Below, piece by piece: positions 1 to 5,554 of a stretch of 5,554 nucleotides of DNA (position 1 is its first letter; each line of letters begins with the position of its first letter). Position numbers and translations under genes: made by a program. The DNA comes from Ktedonobacteraceae bacterium. Lineage in GTDB: Bacteria > Chloroflexota > Ktedonobacteria > Ktedonobacterales > Ktedonobacteraceae. The DNA lies in contig JAFMRP010000394.1 of assembly GCA_017354095.1 (NCBI GenBank), positions 1 to 5,554 of the forward strand, written 5' to 3'. The notes beneath the pieces were generated by a model. That model saw only the letters and a program-made list of their open reading frames with translations, made no database searches and had not been told where the DNA came from.

Positions 1-1735
1 AAGATTGATGGAAATGGATAGTTTGTTGCTACGTCGATAGGGAGGTCACCGATGTCACTCAAATCACTGCCGATTCCCCCGATTCCAGAAGAAGTTGTTC
101 GTGTTGCTCGTGTAGCCTTCCCCCGTGGAAATGTGTTCATGCAGGTACGTGATACATTGGGAGCGATTTCCACCGATGAGGCGTTTGCCGACCTGTTTCC
201 AACTCATGGTCAACCCGCTTTGGCTCCGTGGAGGTTGGCGCTCGTAACCATCTTCCAGTTTCTGGAAGGCTTAACCGATCGGCAGGCCGCTGACGCGGTA
301 CGAGATCGACTGGCGTGGAAGTATGCCCTCAGCCTGGAACTCTGCGACTCGGGCTTTGATCATCCAGTGCTTTCTGAGTTTCGTGCTCGCCTGGCCGAGG
401 GCAAGGCTGAACAACGTTTGTTCGATGTGCTTTTGCAGAGATGCCGGGAAGCAGGGTGGCTCAAGGCTCGCGGACGACAACGGACGGATTCTACTCATGT
501 TCTCGCAAAAATCCGCTCCTTGAGCCGTACCTTGCGCGTTGCCCAGACGATGGTCTATGTGTTGAATGTGTTCTCAGAGGTCGCGCCTCATTGGATTCGC
601 GCCCACGTTCCGGTCGAGTGGGTGGAGCGCTATGGACAACGTCTCGAAGAGGAGCGCTTACCGAAAGAGGAGCAAGAGCGTACGCGATATGCCAATCAAG
701 TGGGGGCCGATGGCTGGATGCTCCTCGATGCCTTGCAGGCTCCCTGCACCCCAGACTGGCTGAAAACGCTCCCTGCCGTGACCACTTTACTCACTATGTG
801 GGAGCAGCAATTTGAAGCGCGGGAGCAAGGAGGACAATGGAGGAAGGAGCCGGCGCTTCCAGCAGCTCAGCTCATTGCCTCTCCCTATGATCCAGATGCG
901 CGCAATGCGAAGAAACGAGCAACCTTCTGGACTGGGTATAAAGTGCATGTTACTCAGACCTGTGATGAAGACGCACCTCAACTGATAACCCATGTCGAAA
1001 CCACTCCTGCCACCACCAGTGATGAGAGCATCGTCTCGGCGATTCATGCCGGCTTGTCTGGCAAAGAACTGCTTCCTGATCAGCATCTGGTGGAGTCGGG
1101 ATATGTCACGGCAGCCAATCTGGTGGAGTCGCAATCAAGCTATTATGTAGATCTGGTTGGTCCCACGCTCAAAACGCATTGGTATCAGGCTGAAACGGGT
1201 CACGATCTCACTCACTTTTCCATCGATTGGGAAGCCGAGACAGTGACCTGCCCCCAAGGTCATGTCAGTTCTTCATGGGGAGAAGTTCATGATGCAGGCA
1301 AAACACTCATCAAGGTGAAGTTTTCTCAAAGTGATGGTAAAGTGTGTCCTAGCCAGGCTTTATGCACAGGGACGAAGAGGAGGACGATGACCTTGCACCC
1401 GAAAGCACGGATGCAGGCGCTTTTGACGGCACGCCAGAGAGAGGAGACCGAGGAGTATAAACAGCTCTACCGCCATCGGGCAGGCATTGAAGGGGTCCAC
1501 TCACAAGGAGTACGCGCTTTGGGTCTGCGTCGTTCGCGTTCTATTGGCCTCCTGAAAACGCATCTCTCGCATGTGGCGATCGCTGCCGCTGTCAACCTCA
1601 TTCAACTGACGAGTTGGCTGCGGGGAGAGGTGCCGGAACCAACTCGCATCTCCCCGTTCAAACGACTTATGCAGCAGGCAGCCTGAAATGGGGCTGTGGA
1701 CTTCGCCACCAGGATCGAAAGTGGACAAGAGCCCA
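1..1735 (+). mobile_element. IS1182-family insertion sequence, ends not resolved
   Basis: A single transposase gene fills almost all of this segment, as expected for an IS1182-type element. The left end is either within the first 51 bases or outside the window. I compared the reverse complement of bases 1-51 with the sequence after the stop codon and found no convincing terminal inverted repeat. The right end is therefore approximate: I set it after a GC-rich stretch (1691-1734) that has GGGCT at 1691-1695 and AGCCC at 1730-1734, and GTGG/CCAC arms at 1696-1699 and 1706-1709. No target-site duplication could be identified. Confidence 0.55.
52..1686 (+). CDS. IS1182-family DDE transposase
   Basis: This 544-residue protein is the full length expected for IS1182 transposases, which cut and rejoin the element's DNA ends with an RNase H-like DDE core. 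Residues about 55-125 match the N-terminal DUF772-type helical domain (APWRLALVTIFQFLEGLTDR). The first catalytic Asp is D146 in RTDSTHVLA. The core continues through DPDARNAKKR and WTGYKVHVTQT (281-303). The second acidic position falls in LVESGYVTA, where E348 replaces the usual Asp. The third is E480 in RAGIEGVHSQG, followed by the conserved LRRSRSIGLLKTHLSHV tail. Cys-rich bits CPQGH (400-404) and CPSQALC (432-438) are family-typical. The start is supported by GGAGG at 41-45 with 6 bases to the ATG. The reading frame is intact; whether the enzyme is active depends on the E348 change. Confidence 0.93.
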   Translation: MSLKSLPIPPIPEEVVRVARVAFPRGNVFMQVRDTLGAISTDEAFADLFPTHGQPALAPWRLALVTIFQFLEGLTDRQAADAVRDRLAWKYALSLELCDSGFDHPVLSEFRARLAEGKAEQRLFDVLLQRCREAGWLKARGRQRTDSTHVLAKIRSLSRTLRVAQTMVYVLNVFSEVAPHWIRAHVPVEWVERYGQRLEEERLPKEEQERTRYANQVGADGWMLLDALQAPCTPDWLKTLPAVTTLLTMWEQQFEAREQGGQWRKEPALPAAQLIASPYDPDARNAKKRATFWTGYKVHVTQTCDEDAPQLITHVETTPATTSDESIVSAIHAGLSGKELLPDQHLVESGYVTAANLVESQSSYYVDLVGPTLKTHWYQAETGHDLTHFSIDWEAETVTCPQGHVSSSWGEVHDAGKTLIKVKFSQSDGKVCPSQALCTGTKRRTMTLHPKARMQALLTARQREETEEYKQLYRHRAGIEGVHSQGVRALGLRRSRSIGLLKTHLSHVAIAAAVNLIQLTSWLRGEVPEPTRISPFKRLMQQAA

Positions 1736-2081
1736 GATATGTGTCAAAAGCAGGACAATACTACATTTAGGCATGGCTCTCAACCAGCCTGTAAAGCCAA
1801 CTGCTGGACAGCATATCTGTCACTGGCGAGGACAAAACGATGGCTCTGGCTCAAGTTTGGTGAAGGATGAGCTTATCTAGCGATGGCTCTCCTTTTTCTG
1901 AGCATGAAAAGAAAGGCAAAACCACTCCTATTGACGTGCTTTCACCAAGATTGGGCCAGTTCCGTTCTTTAGCAAGGCGAAGGCCAGTCGAGAAGCGGCT
2001 TCACAGAAAGATGCGCCATTTTATGGCAATTTTGTCTCGTTTCCGGCTCTCCTGCAGCCTCACTGATCGGGTACTGGGAAG
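1687..2081. other. Intergenic stretch without a convincing gene
   Basis: About 395 bases between the transposase and the next regulatory segment. The first part is probably the right end of the IS. Open frames here (for example 1867-2100, + strand) are short, lack a properly spaced ribosome binding site and show no recognisable protein motif. A weak 5-bp inverted repeat (CCAGC 1784-1788, GCTGG 1803-1807) has no T-tract and is not called a terminator. I see no RNA gene here. Confidence 0.6.
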
Positions 2082-2104
2082 GATGTCATTTGACCCATGA
2101 CATC
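2082..2104. promoter_or_regulatory. Perfect 8-bp inverted repeat, candidate operator
   Basis: GATGTCAT (2082-2089) and ATGACATC (2097-2104) are exact reverse complements separated by TTGACCC. The right arm contains the proposed -35 hexamer of the downstream promoter (2097-2102). That placement is classic for a repressor that blocks RNA polymerase, so the repeat is read as an operator. The same bases could form a stem-loop in RNA, but only a mixed pyrimidine stretch follows, which makes a terminator less likely. The protein that would bind is unknown. Confidence 0.5.
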
Positions 2105-2125
2105 GTGTTTCTTCTCTGGTAGACT
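2097..2125 (+). promoter_or_regulatory. Sigma-70-like promoter for the four-TM protein gene
   Basis: ATGACA (2097-2102) matches the TTGACA -35 consensus at five of six positions. A 17-base spacer leads to TAGACT (2120-2125), a four-of-six match to TATAAT that is preceded by TG one base upstream (2117-2118), giving an extended -10. The predicted start of transcription is near 2132, which leaves a leader of about 42 bases before the ATG at 2174. Spacing and position both fit. The call rests on sequence matching only. Confidence 0.5.
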
Positions 2126-2173
2126 CTCCACGAGGAAACGAGCACGAACAGCCTGAACGAAAGGATGTGTTCT

Positions 2174-2758
2174 ATGTCATCTCATCGCTGCCGATCATTC
2201 GTCCTTCTTGGTGCCTTCCTTGTCCTTCTTGGGTTCTTCTTTCCTCTCTACTCGTCTTCTCTTCTCTCCAGCTACCTGGCTCGTGGACCACTAGATCAAT
2301 CAGTGAGCGCAACTTCCCAATTTCTCATCCAACTCCAACAGAGACAGCACCAACCACAGATCCAGGCTGCATCCGGGCTCATCCCGTTTCTTTGCTTCCT
2401 CTTCTATTGGCTGCTTCTCCTGCTGGCCCTGCTGCACATCAGCATCAGTGTGGGGGTATTGCGATCTTTCTCATCCGTTGCTCGAAAATGGTCCATCAGC
2501 TTGGCAATACTCGGTCTTGTTGATCTCGTCCTGCTTGTTGTGTGCCATACCTATTTCTTTGTGGAGAGTGTGCAGGCTTTCATCCAAAGAAAAGCTTCTC
2601 CTCCACCAACCCTCTGGGATATTTTGCAATCAGCAGGAACTCCTTTTTTCTGGCGGACGCTCTGGCTCTTTTGCACATCCAGTTCCTTCGGCATCTGGTT
2701 CCCCTTGCTGGGTTTGCTGACTCTCTTGTGTCTGAATTGCCCACAGGATGCGCAATGA
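2174..2758 (+). CDS. Four-TM membrane protein of unknown function
   Basis: This 194-residue protein has four hydrophobic segments: about 9-31, 68-95, 107-130 and 160-187. A Gln/Ser-rich loop of about 35 residues separates the first two. The short loop RSFSSVARK (97-105) is positively charged and so probably cytoplasmic, which puts the N- and C-termini inside and loops 1 and 3 outside. I recognise no catalytic motif or named family. The start at 2174 is preferred over an in-frame ATG at 2165 because AAGGA (2160-2164) lies 9 bases upstream of 2174 but directly touches 2165. The gene has its own promoter and palindrome, and its 3' end faces the sigma/partner operon. The codons form a clean open frame with no sign of damage. 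It could be an accessory membrane sensor or transporter subunit, but nothing visible decides this. Confidence 0.72.
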   Translation: MSSHRCRSFVLLGAFLVLLGFFFPLYSSSLLSSYLARGPLDQSVSATSQFLIQLQQRQHQPQIQAASGLIPFLCFLFYWLLLLLALLHISISVGVLRSFSSVARKWSISLAILGLVDLVLLVVCHTYFFVESVQAFIQRKASPPPTLWDILQSAGTPFFWRTLWLFCTSSSFGIWFPLLGLLTLLCLNCPQDAQ

Positions 2759-2800
2759 GATTGTTGGTGAGGCGAACAAGAGGAGTTCTCGAGAGGCAGA

Positions 2801-2841
2801 GTGAGATACCATTGAGCAGTGGAAAAAAGGTGAGATACCAT
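2801..2841. repeat. 12-bp direct repeat (GTGAGATACCAT, two copies)
   Basis: GTGAGATACCAT occurs at 2801-2812 and again at 2830-2841, with starts 29 bases apart, in the gap between two convergent genes. The second copy extends into a partial inverted repeat, GAGAT-ACC-ATCTC (2832-2844). Closely spaced short repeats are found at ends of some insertion sequences (IS21-type elements are one example) and at protein-binding sites, but no transposase is adjacent. The identity is open. Confidence 0.6.
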
Positions 2842-2844
2842 CTC
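2823..2844 (-). terminator. Weak candidate terminator for the sigma/partner operon
   Basis: Read on the - strand, a 5-bp stem GAGAT/ATCTC with loop GGT is followed after three bases by a run of six T (2828-2823). It lies about 70-90 bases past the stop codon of the 400-residue protein. The order stem then T-tract is right for rho-independent termination, but the stem is short and the loop tight, so efficiency would be low. No better candidate is seen for either convergent gene. Confidence 0.3.
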
Positions 2845-2847
2845 TCT

Positions 2848-2900
2848 GAGGTCGTCAGAACCAGATAGCACAAAAAACAAACAACCTGGAGGACGACCTC
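2848..2900. repeat. 9-bp perfect inverted repeat between convergent genes
   Basis: GAGGTCGTC (2848-2856) and GACGACCTC (2892-2900) are exact reverse complements with 35 bases between them. Inside the loop, CCAG (2861-2864) and CTGG (2886-2889) can pair as a second stem. Either strand's transcript could fold here, so it may protect or help end the converging messages. It could also be a remnant of a small mobile element. No typical T-tract follows on either side. Confidence 0.45.
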
Positions 2901-2913
2901 GATTGTTTCTCTA

Positions 2914-4116
2914 TTACGGCTTCTCAAGCGGTGACTGGCATCCTGGCATGCTGCTCTCCTGGCACATTCCCAGAACCCAGTGCCAATTGACGTCACTCTC
3001 TGCTGATACATCTACTACTACCGTATTGGAAACGTTGCTTGCCAATGGCGGAAACAGTGGCGATATACTCGCTGGCGCAGATGCTCCACAAGGGACGGTA
3101 TATGCTAATTGGGGAGGAAGACGATCCTTATATTTTGAAGAACGCTGGTATGTATCCCTGGTATCCAGCGTTACATGAACCTTTCCAGGTCCGCGGCAGA
3201 CCAGGTGTAGTTGCCAAGGCTGGGCAGGGAGAAAGTCGATCGGTGTTGAGTATGTGGATGGAACCAGAATCTTGCCCCCAGTGCCAGCAAATTCCCCAAT
3301 TGGTACCTGACTCTTTGGCAGTGCTAAAGTAGGCAGATGCAAGTTTGGCGGAGGAGAAATCGGATAGGACACCACCTTTAATTTCCAGGAAGTGGCAGGA
3401 TCGACCTTGACCTGCACCTCATGCAAGGTGTATGTCAGGGTATATGTGCCATCTCCGACGCCCATTTCATATCCCCTCGAACTACTATTGAGGATCGAGC
3501 ACGAACTGAAGTTGAACGCGAGGAGTCTGGGATGTTGCCAATGATCGTCTCCAGAGGTACTGAGGAGAGGAGAGGCATTATACAGAGCTACGGACCCACT
3601 ACCAGGACCGTCGCAGGAAAGATCGACGCCGACTCCTCTCCCTTGAGGCAAAGCCAGGTTCAGATCTGAGAGCGTCTGGCTACCAGTGCCTTCAAACTCA
3701 GTCAACACCGGCAAGTGTGTCCCACCCGATCCACTCTTACTTTGCTGAACAGCCCGCAAGAGCACCGCCATACTGCCAACTAGCAGGACGACCACTGCGA
3801 TAGCCATGATCATACGTCTTCTGACACCCCAGACACGGTTCTTCCCACCGAGTTTAGGAGAGAAGCGAGCTCTGTTATAAGCTGATCCTGTGTCTCCTGC
3901 CTTATTATCAACCACGTAGAGAGGAGCAGTTTGCCTTCCTGGCATCTCCGAGTCTTCGTAACGTAGCAAACGTTCACGTACACGTAGAAGCGCTTGCTCA
4001 CGCTCTTCTCGTGCACCATCATCAAGAGGGTGGCGATAGGCCTGATGTAGAAAGGCGATGAGTGCCTCATGCTCCTGCCTTCCCTCTTCGGGGATCCTCT
4101 CATCAAAAGGTAGCAT
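2914..4116 (-). CDS. One-TM protein with duplicated external domain, probable anti-sigma partner
   Basis: This 400-residue protein has a hydrophilic, probably cytoplasmic N-terminus (1-100) with a charged helical stretch at about 10-52. An Arg-rich patch (VRRR, 98-101) precedes one TM helix (102-120), so the remaining 280 residues should be outside. The external part contains two related domains joined by a Pro-rich linker (252-270): about 139-248 and 275-384. Each begins with EF.GTG and has a Cys in a beta-strand context (DLSCDGPGSGSV, LVCRGPGKV), a second Cys about 37 residues on, and a Trp-centred end (TSWKLKVV, VNWHWVL). Cys pairs are 168/206 and 307/343. No HxxxCxxC zinc motif of classic anti-sigma domains is present. 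The ATG is 2 bases after the sigma stop codon, with GGAGAG overlapping the sigma gene's end, so translation is probably coupled. The anti-sigma role is inferred from order and topology. Confidence 0.8.
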   Translation of the reverse strand: MLPFDERIPEEGRQEHEALIAFLHQAYRHPLDDGAREEREQALLRVRERLLRYEDSEMPGRQTAPLYVVDNKAGDTGSAYNRARFSPKLGGKNRVWGVRRRMIMAIAVVVLLVGSMAVLLRAVQQSKSGSGGTHLPVLTEFEGTGSQTLSDLNLALPQGRGVGVDLSCDGPGSGSVALYNASPLLSTSGDDHWQHPRLLAFNFSSCSILNSSSRGYEMGVGDGTYTLTYTLHEVQVKVDPATSWKLKVVSYPISPPPNLHLPTLALPKSQVPIGEFAGTGGKILVPSTYSTPIDFLPAQPWQLHLVCRGPGKVHVTLDTRDTYQRSSKYKDRLPPQLAYTVPCGASAPASISPLFPPLASNVSNTVVVDVSAESDVNWHWVLGMCQESSMPGCQSPLEKP

Positions 4117-4118
4117 GT

Positions 4119-4667
4119 TTATCTCTCCTTTCCAATGCTGACCATCGCAGCACGTAAAGCTCGCAACGTGCGAGAGAGCAACTTACGGACGGTTCCCTCG
4201 GTCGTATGGAGCAGGATTGCGATCTCTTTACAGCGAAGATTATTGCTATATCGCAACTGGATCACCTGTTGTTGTTTTAGCGGCAGCGTCTCCAACGCCT
4301 GATGAAGGCGTGCATAGTCTTCCTGCTGTATGATCTCTCGTTCAGGGGTAGATCCTGTATCAAGCGTCTCCAAAACCTTGTGGAGAGGCAGAAGCGCTGT
4401 CGTGGCTGGTTGCCGTCGGTAGCAATCAACAATTTTATGGTGTGCGACACGCCGCAGCCAGGCAAGCTGCTGTTCAGGAGGAAGATCATCAAGCATATTG
4501 GTTTTCAGAACAGCGATAAAAACTTCAAGGAGGACATCTTCCGCATCCTGCTGGTTTGTCAAACGCCTGGACGTATAGGTAAAAATGTCTGAGGCATAAC
4601 GGTCATAGAGAGTAGTGGCCGTATCTTTGTCTTGTCTTTCACCTTTTTCCAGGGGCGGCATACCCAT
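4119..4667 (-). CDS. ECF-type sigma-70 family RNA polymerase sigma factor
   Basis: The 182-residue length and two-domain layout fit extracytoplasmic function sigma factors, which bind core RNA polymerase and select a small set of promoters. Region 2 spans about 19-86: LYDRYASDIFTYTSRRL, then DAEDVLLEVF for core binding, then LAWLRRVAHHKIVDCYRR, which recognises and opens the -10. A linker (87-118) follows. Region 4 spans about 120-173, with LPLKQQQVIQLRY and the helix-turn-helix CKEIAILLHTTEGTVRKLL that reads the -35. Regions 1 and 3 are absent, as in ECF factors. The start is supported by GAAGGA seven bases before the ATG; a second in-frame ATG two codons later is spaced less well. It is the first gene of a two-gene operon with its membrane partner and lies directly downstream of a 26-bp palindrome. 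The ECF subgroup cannot be assigned by eye. Confidence 0.93.
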   Translation of the reverse strand: MGMPPLEKGERQDKDTATTLYDRYASDIFTYTSRRLTNQQDAEDVLLEVFIAVLKTNMLDDLPPEQQLAWLRRVAHHKIVDCYRRQPATTALLPLHKVLETLDTGSTPEREIIQQEDYARLHQALETLPLKQQQVIQLRYSNNLRCKEIAILLHTTEGTVRKLLSRTLRALRAAMVSIGKER

Positions 4668-4686
4668 AGTACGTTCCTTCCATGAA

Positions 4687-4710
4687 CTGATTACAGGTCT
4701 GATTACAGGT
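4687..4710. repeat. Perfect 12-bp tandem repeat (CTGATTACAGGT x2)
   Basis: CTGATTACAGGT occupies 4687-4698 and is repeated without a gap at 4699-4710. The second copy runs into the left half of the 26-bp palindrome, so the first copy supplies an extra half-site ATTACAGGT one helical turn (12 bases) closer to the sigma gene. On the - strand each copy also contains TGTAAT, a five-of-six -10-like hexamer. Confidence 0.85.
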
Positions 4711-4727
4711 GTCTAGACACCTGTAAT
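4702..4727. promoter_or_regulatory. Perfect 26-bp palindrome upstream of the sigma gene, candidate operator
   Basis: ATTACAGGTGTCT (4702-4714) is followed without a spacer by its exact reverse complement (4715-4727), so all 13 base pairs are symmetric. The centre is TCTAGA. It ends 34 bases before the sigma start codon, inside the region where the promoter must lie: an extended -10 candidate (TGG then TACATT, - strand, 4733-4725) overlaps its far edge. A dimeric regulator such as a TetR-type repressor is the likeliest ligand, by analogy with the size and symmetry of such sites. No regulator gene is in the window. A transcript-level hairpin is possible but less likely. Confidence 0.72.
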
Positions 4728-5090
4728 GTACCATTGCTACCTTGTCTATCGTTAGAATTGCAAAAACGAGGCATCAATAGCCTGGGGACGCGCAATGGGA
4801 TGCATACTCTCGCAAATGAGAGCTGGACTCGCTGGGAGCGTTCTATCCTAGAACCCATGCCTAAGAAATTGTTCGTCAACGGGTGATTAGATTATACCCA
4901 CGCGATGCGCAACGAGCTAAGGAGGACAGAAAAATGGCCTGTCATGGTGCTTGAAGAGGCTTTGTCTCATTGAGCAGAAACGATCAGACGAGGCTCACGT
5001 GGGCTGCAAGAAAGCAGGAGAGAGACACCAGCGGAAAAGAGTGAGAAAAAATGAGCACGAGGCTTTCTGTTTCACGAGGTCGAGCCATCC
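4728..5090. other. Non-coding region between sigma operon and transposase fragment
   Basis: No gene is supported across these 363 bases. Visible items are a perfect TATAAT on the - strand (4896-4891) without a matching -35, a hairpin GTTCTA-TCC-TAGAAC (4840-4854) with flanking TGG/CCA, a small CTCTC/GAGAG inverted repeat (4807-4822), and an orphan ribosome binding site at 4919-4925, listed separately. The last 140 bases are probably the non-coding terminal part of the transposon whose gene fragment begins at 5091; no terminal inverted repeat could be identified. Confidence 0.55.
4919..4954 (+). pseudogene. Strong ribosome binding site and start codon leading to six codons only
   Basis: AAGGAGG (4919-4925) is a perfect Shine-Dalgarno sequence, and the ATG at 4934 sits at an ideal 8-base distance. 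The frame reads MACHGA and stops at TGA (4952-4954). Two readings are possible. A gene on the + strand may have lost everything after its first codons when the neighbouring transposon inserted. Or it may be a true leader peptide. The transposon fragment immediately to the right favours the first. A weak promoter (TTGTTC 4869-4874, 18 bases, TATACC 4893-4898) is positioned to serve it. Confidence 0.35.
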
Positions 5091-5554
5091 TCATGCGATG
5101 CGAAGACCGAGGGCAGCGGCAAAGGCATCTGGTATCCCAAAGAGCCTGATCGAGATATTTGGAGCGGCTGATCCGCGAGCATTGTGTGCCAAGCGCTTGG
5201 CCCAGGAGAGACGGTAGTGTGCTCGCTCTGCACGGGAGATCAGTCTGATCGGTGGAGGCTGAACTGGGAGAGATGTTTCGGCAAGCTCGATATCAACGCG
5301 CTGGTGACGCAGGAGTTTCACCACCTCTCGCCGATGAAAGCATCTCTGCCAGTCTCCCCACAGAAGTGGATGCGAGGCGGGAAGGGGGGCGGGAGAGAAA
5401 TGATCTTCTCGGTCATCTCTCGTAGTCAGAGAACAGCGCTCACGCGGCGTGGCTTCTTCGTGGCCGCCCCATAGCCCTGACACTCTTCACGCCTCGGGCA
5501 GGGGCGACAATGGCCGACGCGGGCAGCATAGACGGCGCGCACACTGCCGTCTCG
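5091..5554 (-). pseudogene. C-terminal part of a second transposase, frameshifted and cut by the window edge
   Basis: Two frames on the - strand together resemble the C-terminus of a large transposase unrelated to the one at 52-1686. From the right edge (5554) one frame reads RDGSVRAVYAARVGHCRPCP and continues with a CxxCx5C cluster (CRPCPRREEC) and KKPRRVSAVL, ending at TGA 5428-5426. The next part is in the frame one base back: HPLLWGDWQRCFHRREVVKLLRHQRV, then ISRAERAHYRLSWAKRLAHN and a final RLFGIPDAFAAALGLRIA with a stop at 5093-5091. Joining the frames needs a -1 step, as if one base had been deleted near 5430-5400. I see no slippery heptamer at the junction, so mutation is more likely than programmed frameshifting. 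The N-terminal and catalytic parts lie outside the window. Family assignment is by remembered resemblance only. Confidence 0.68.

Noticed and set aside
1773..1890. ATGGCTCT three times (1773, 1840, 1883)
   Set aside because: Spacing is irregular (67 and 43 bases), flanks are not conserved and 8-mers recur by chance; it is not a repeat array.
1867..2100. Open frame of 77 codons on the + strand
   Set aside because: AAGG touches the ATG directly so spacing is wrong, composition is basic and low in recognisable structure, and its end runs through the palindrome upstream of the next gene.
2165..2173. Upstream ATG as start of the four-TM protein
   Set aside because: The only Shine-Dalgarno-like bases end immediately before it, while they are 9 bases from the ATG at 2174.
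4840..4854. GTTCTA-TCC-TAGAAC as a LexA-type box
   Set aside because: The half-sites are in the opposite order to the GAAC-GTTC layout of Gram-positive LexA sites, and no SOS gene is adjacent; kept only as a hairpin.
2810..4977. CATTGAGCAG at both 2810-2819 and 4968-4977, considered as shared IS ends
   Set aside because: A 10-base match is expected several times by chance in a window of this size, and the flanking bases differ.
4951..5217. Open frame of 88 codons on the + strand
   Set aside because: It runs antisense to the transposase fragment motifs and has no ribosome binding site; it is a shadow frame.
1..5554. CRISPR array, tRNA, rRNA or riboswitch
   Set aside because: No regularly spaced repeats, cloverleaf-like segments, rRNA signatures or known aptamer cores were seen on either strand.

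Overview
The window looks like accessory chromosome of a transposon-rich Gram-positive-type bacterium. The best guess is a Ktedonobacteria-like member of the Chloroflexota. That placement is an inference from the style of the IS1182-type transposase, a second large transposase fragment with a conserved Cys cluster, and an ECF sigma factor paired with a one-TM sensor protein. No rRNA or housekeeping marker is present to confirm it.

Layout from left to right. (1) Bases 1 to about 1735 hold an IS1182-family insertion sequence with one full-length transposase gene (52-1686, + strand); its outer ends could not be fixed. (2) Bases 1687-2081 carry no convincing gene. (3) A compact regulatory segment (2082-2125) combines an 8-bp perfect inverted repeat with a good sigma-70-like promoter, followed by a gene for a four-TM membrane protein of unknown function (2174-2758, +). 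(4) A short convergent intergenic stretch (2759-2913) has a 12-bp direct repeat, a weak terminator candidate and a 9-bp inverted repeat. (5) A two-gene operon on the - strand runs 4667 to 2914: an ECF sigma factor, then, after 2 bases, a 400-residue one-TM protein that is probably its membrane-bound partner or anti-sigma factor. (6) Just upstream of the sigma gene lies a perfect 26-bp palindrome preceded by a tandem copy of its half-site, a strong operator candidate. (7) Bases 4728-5090 are non-coding apart from a perfect Shine-Dalgarno and start codon that lead into only six codons, possibly the remains of a decapitated gene. (8) From 5091 to the right edge lies the C-terminal part of a second, unrelated transposase on the - strand, which appears frameshifted.

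The likely functional unit is the sigma/partner operon. The sigma factor would direct RNA polymerase to a small regulon, and the partner would hold it at the membrane through its cytoplasmic N-terminus until the duplicated external domain senses something. The palindrome suggests a second layer of control by a dedicated repressor or activator. The four-TM gene has its own promoter and palindrome of different sequence, so nothing in the DNA shows that it belongs to the same regulon.
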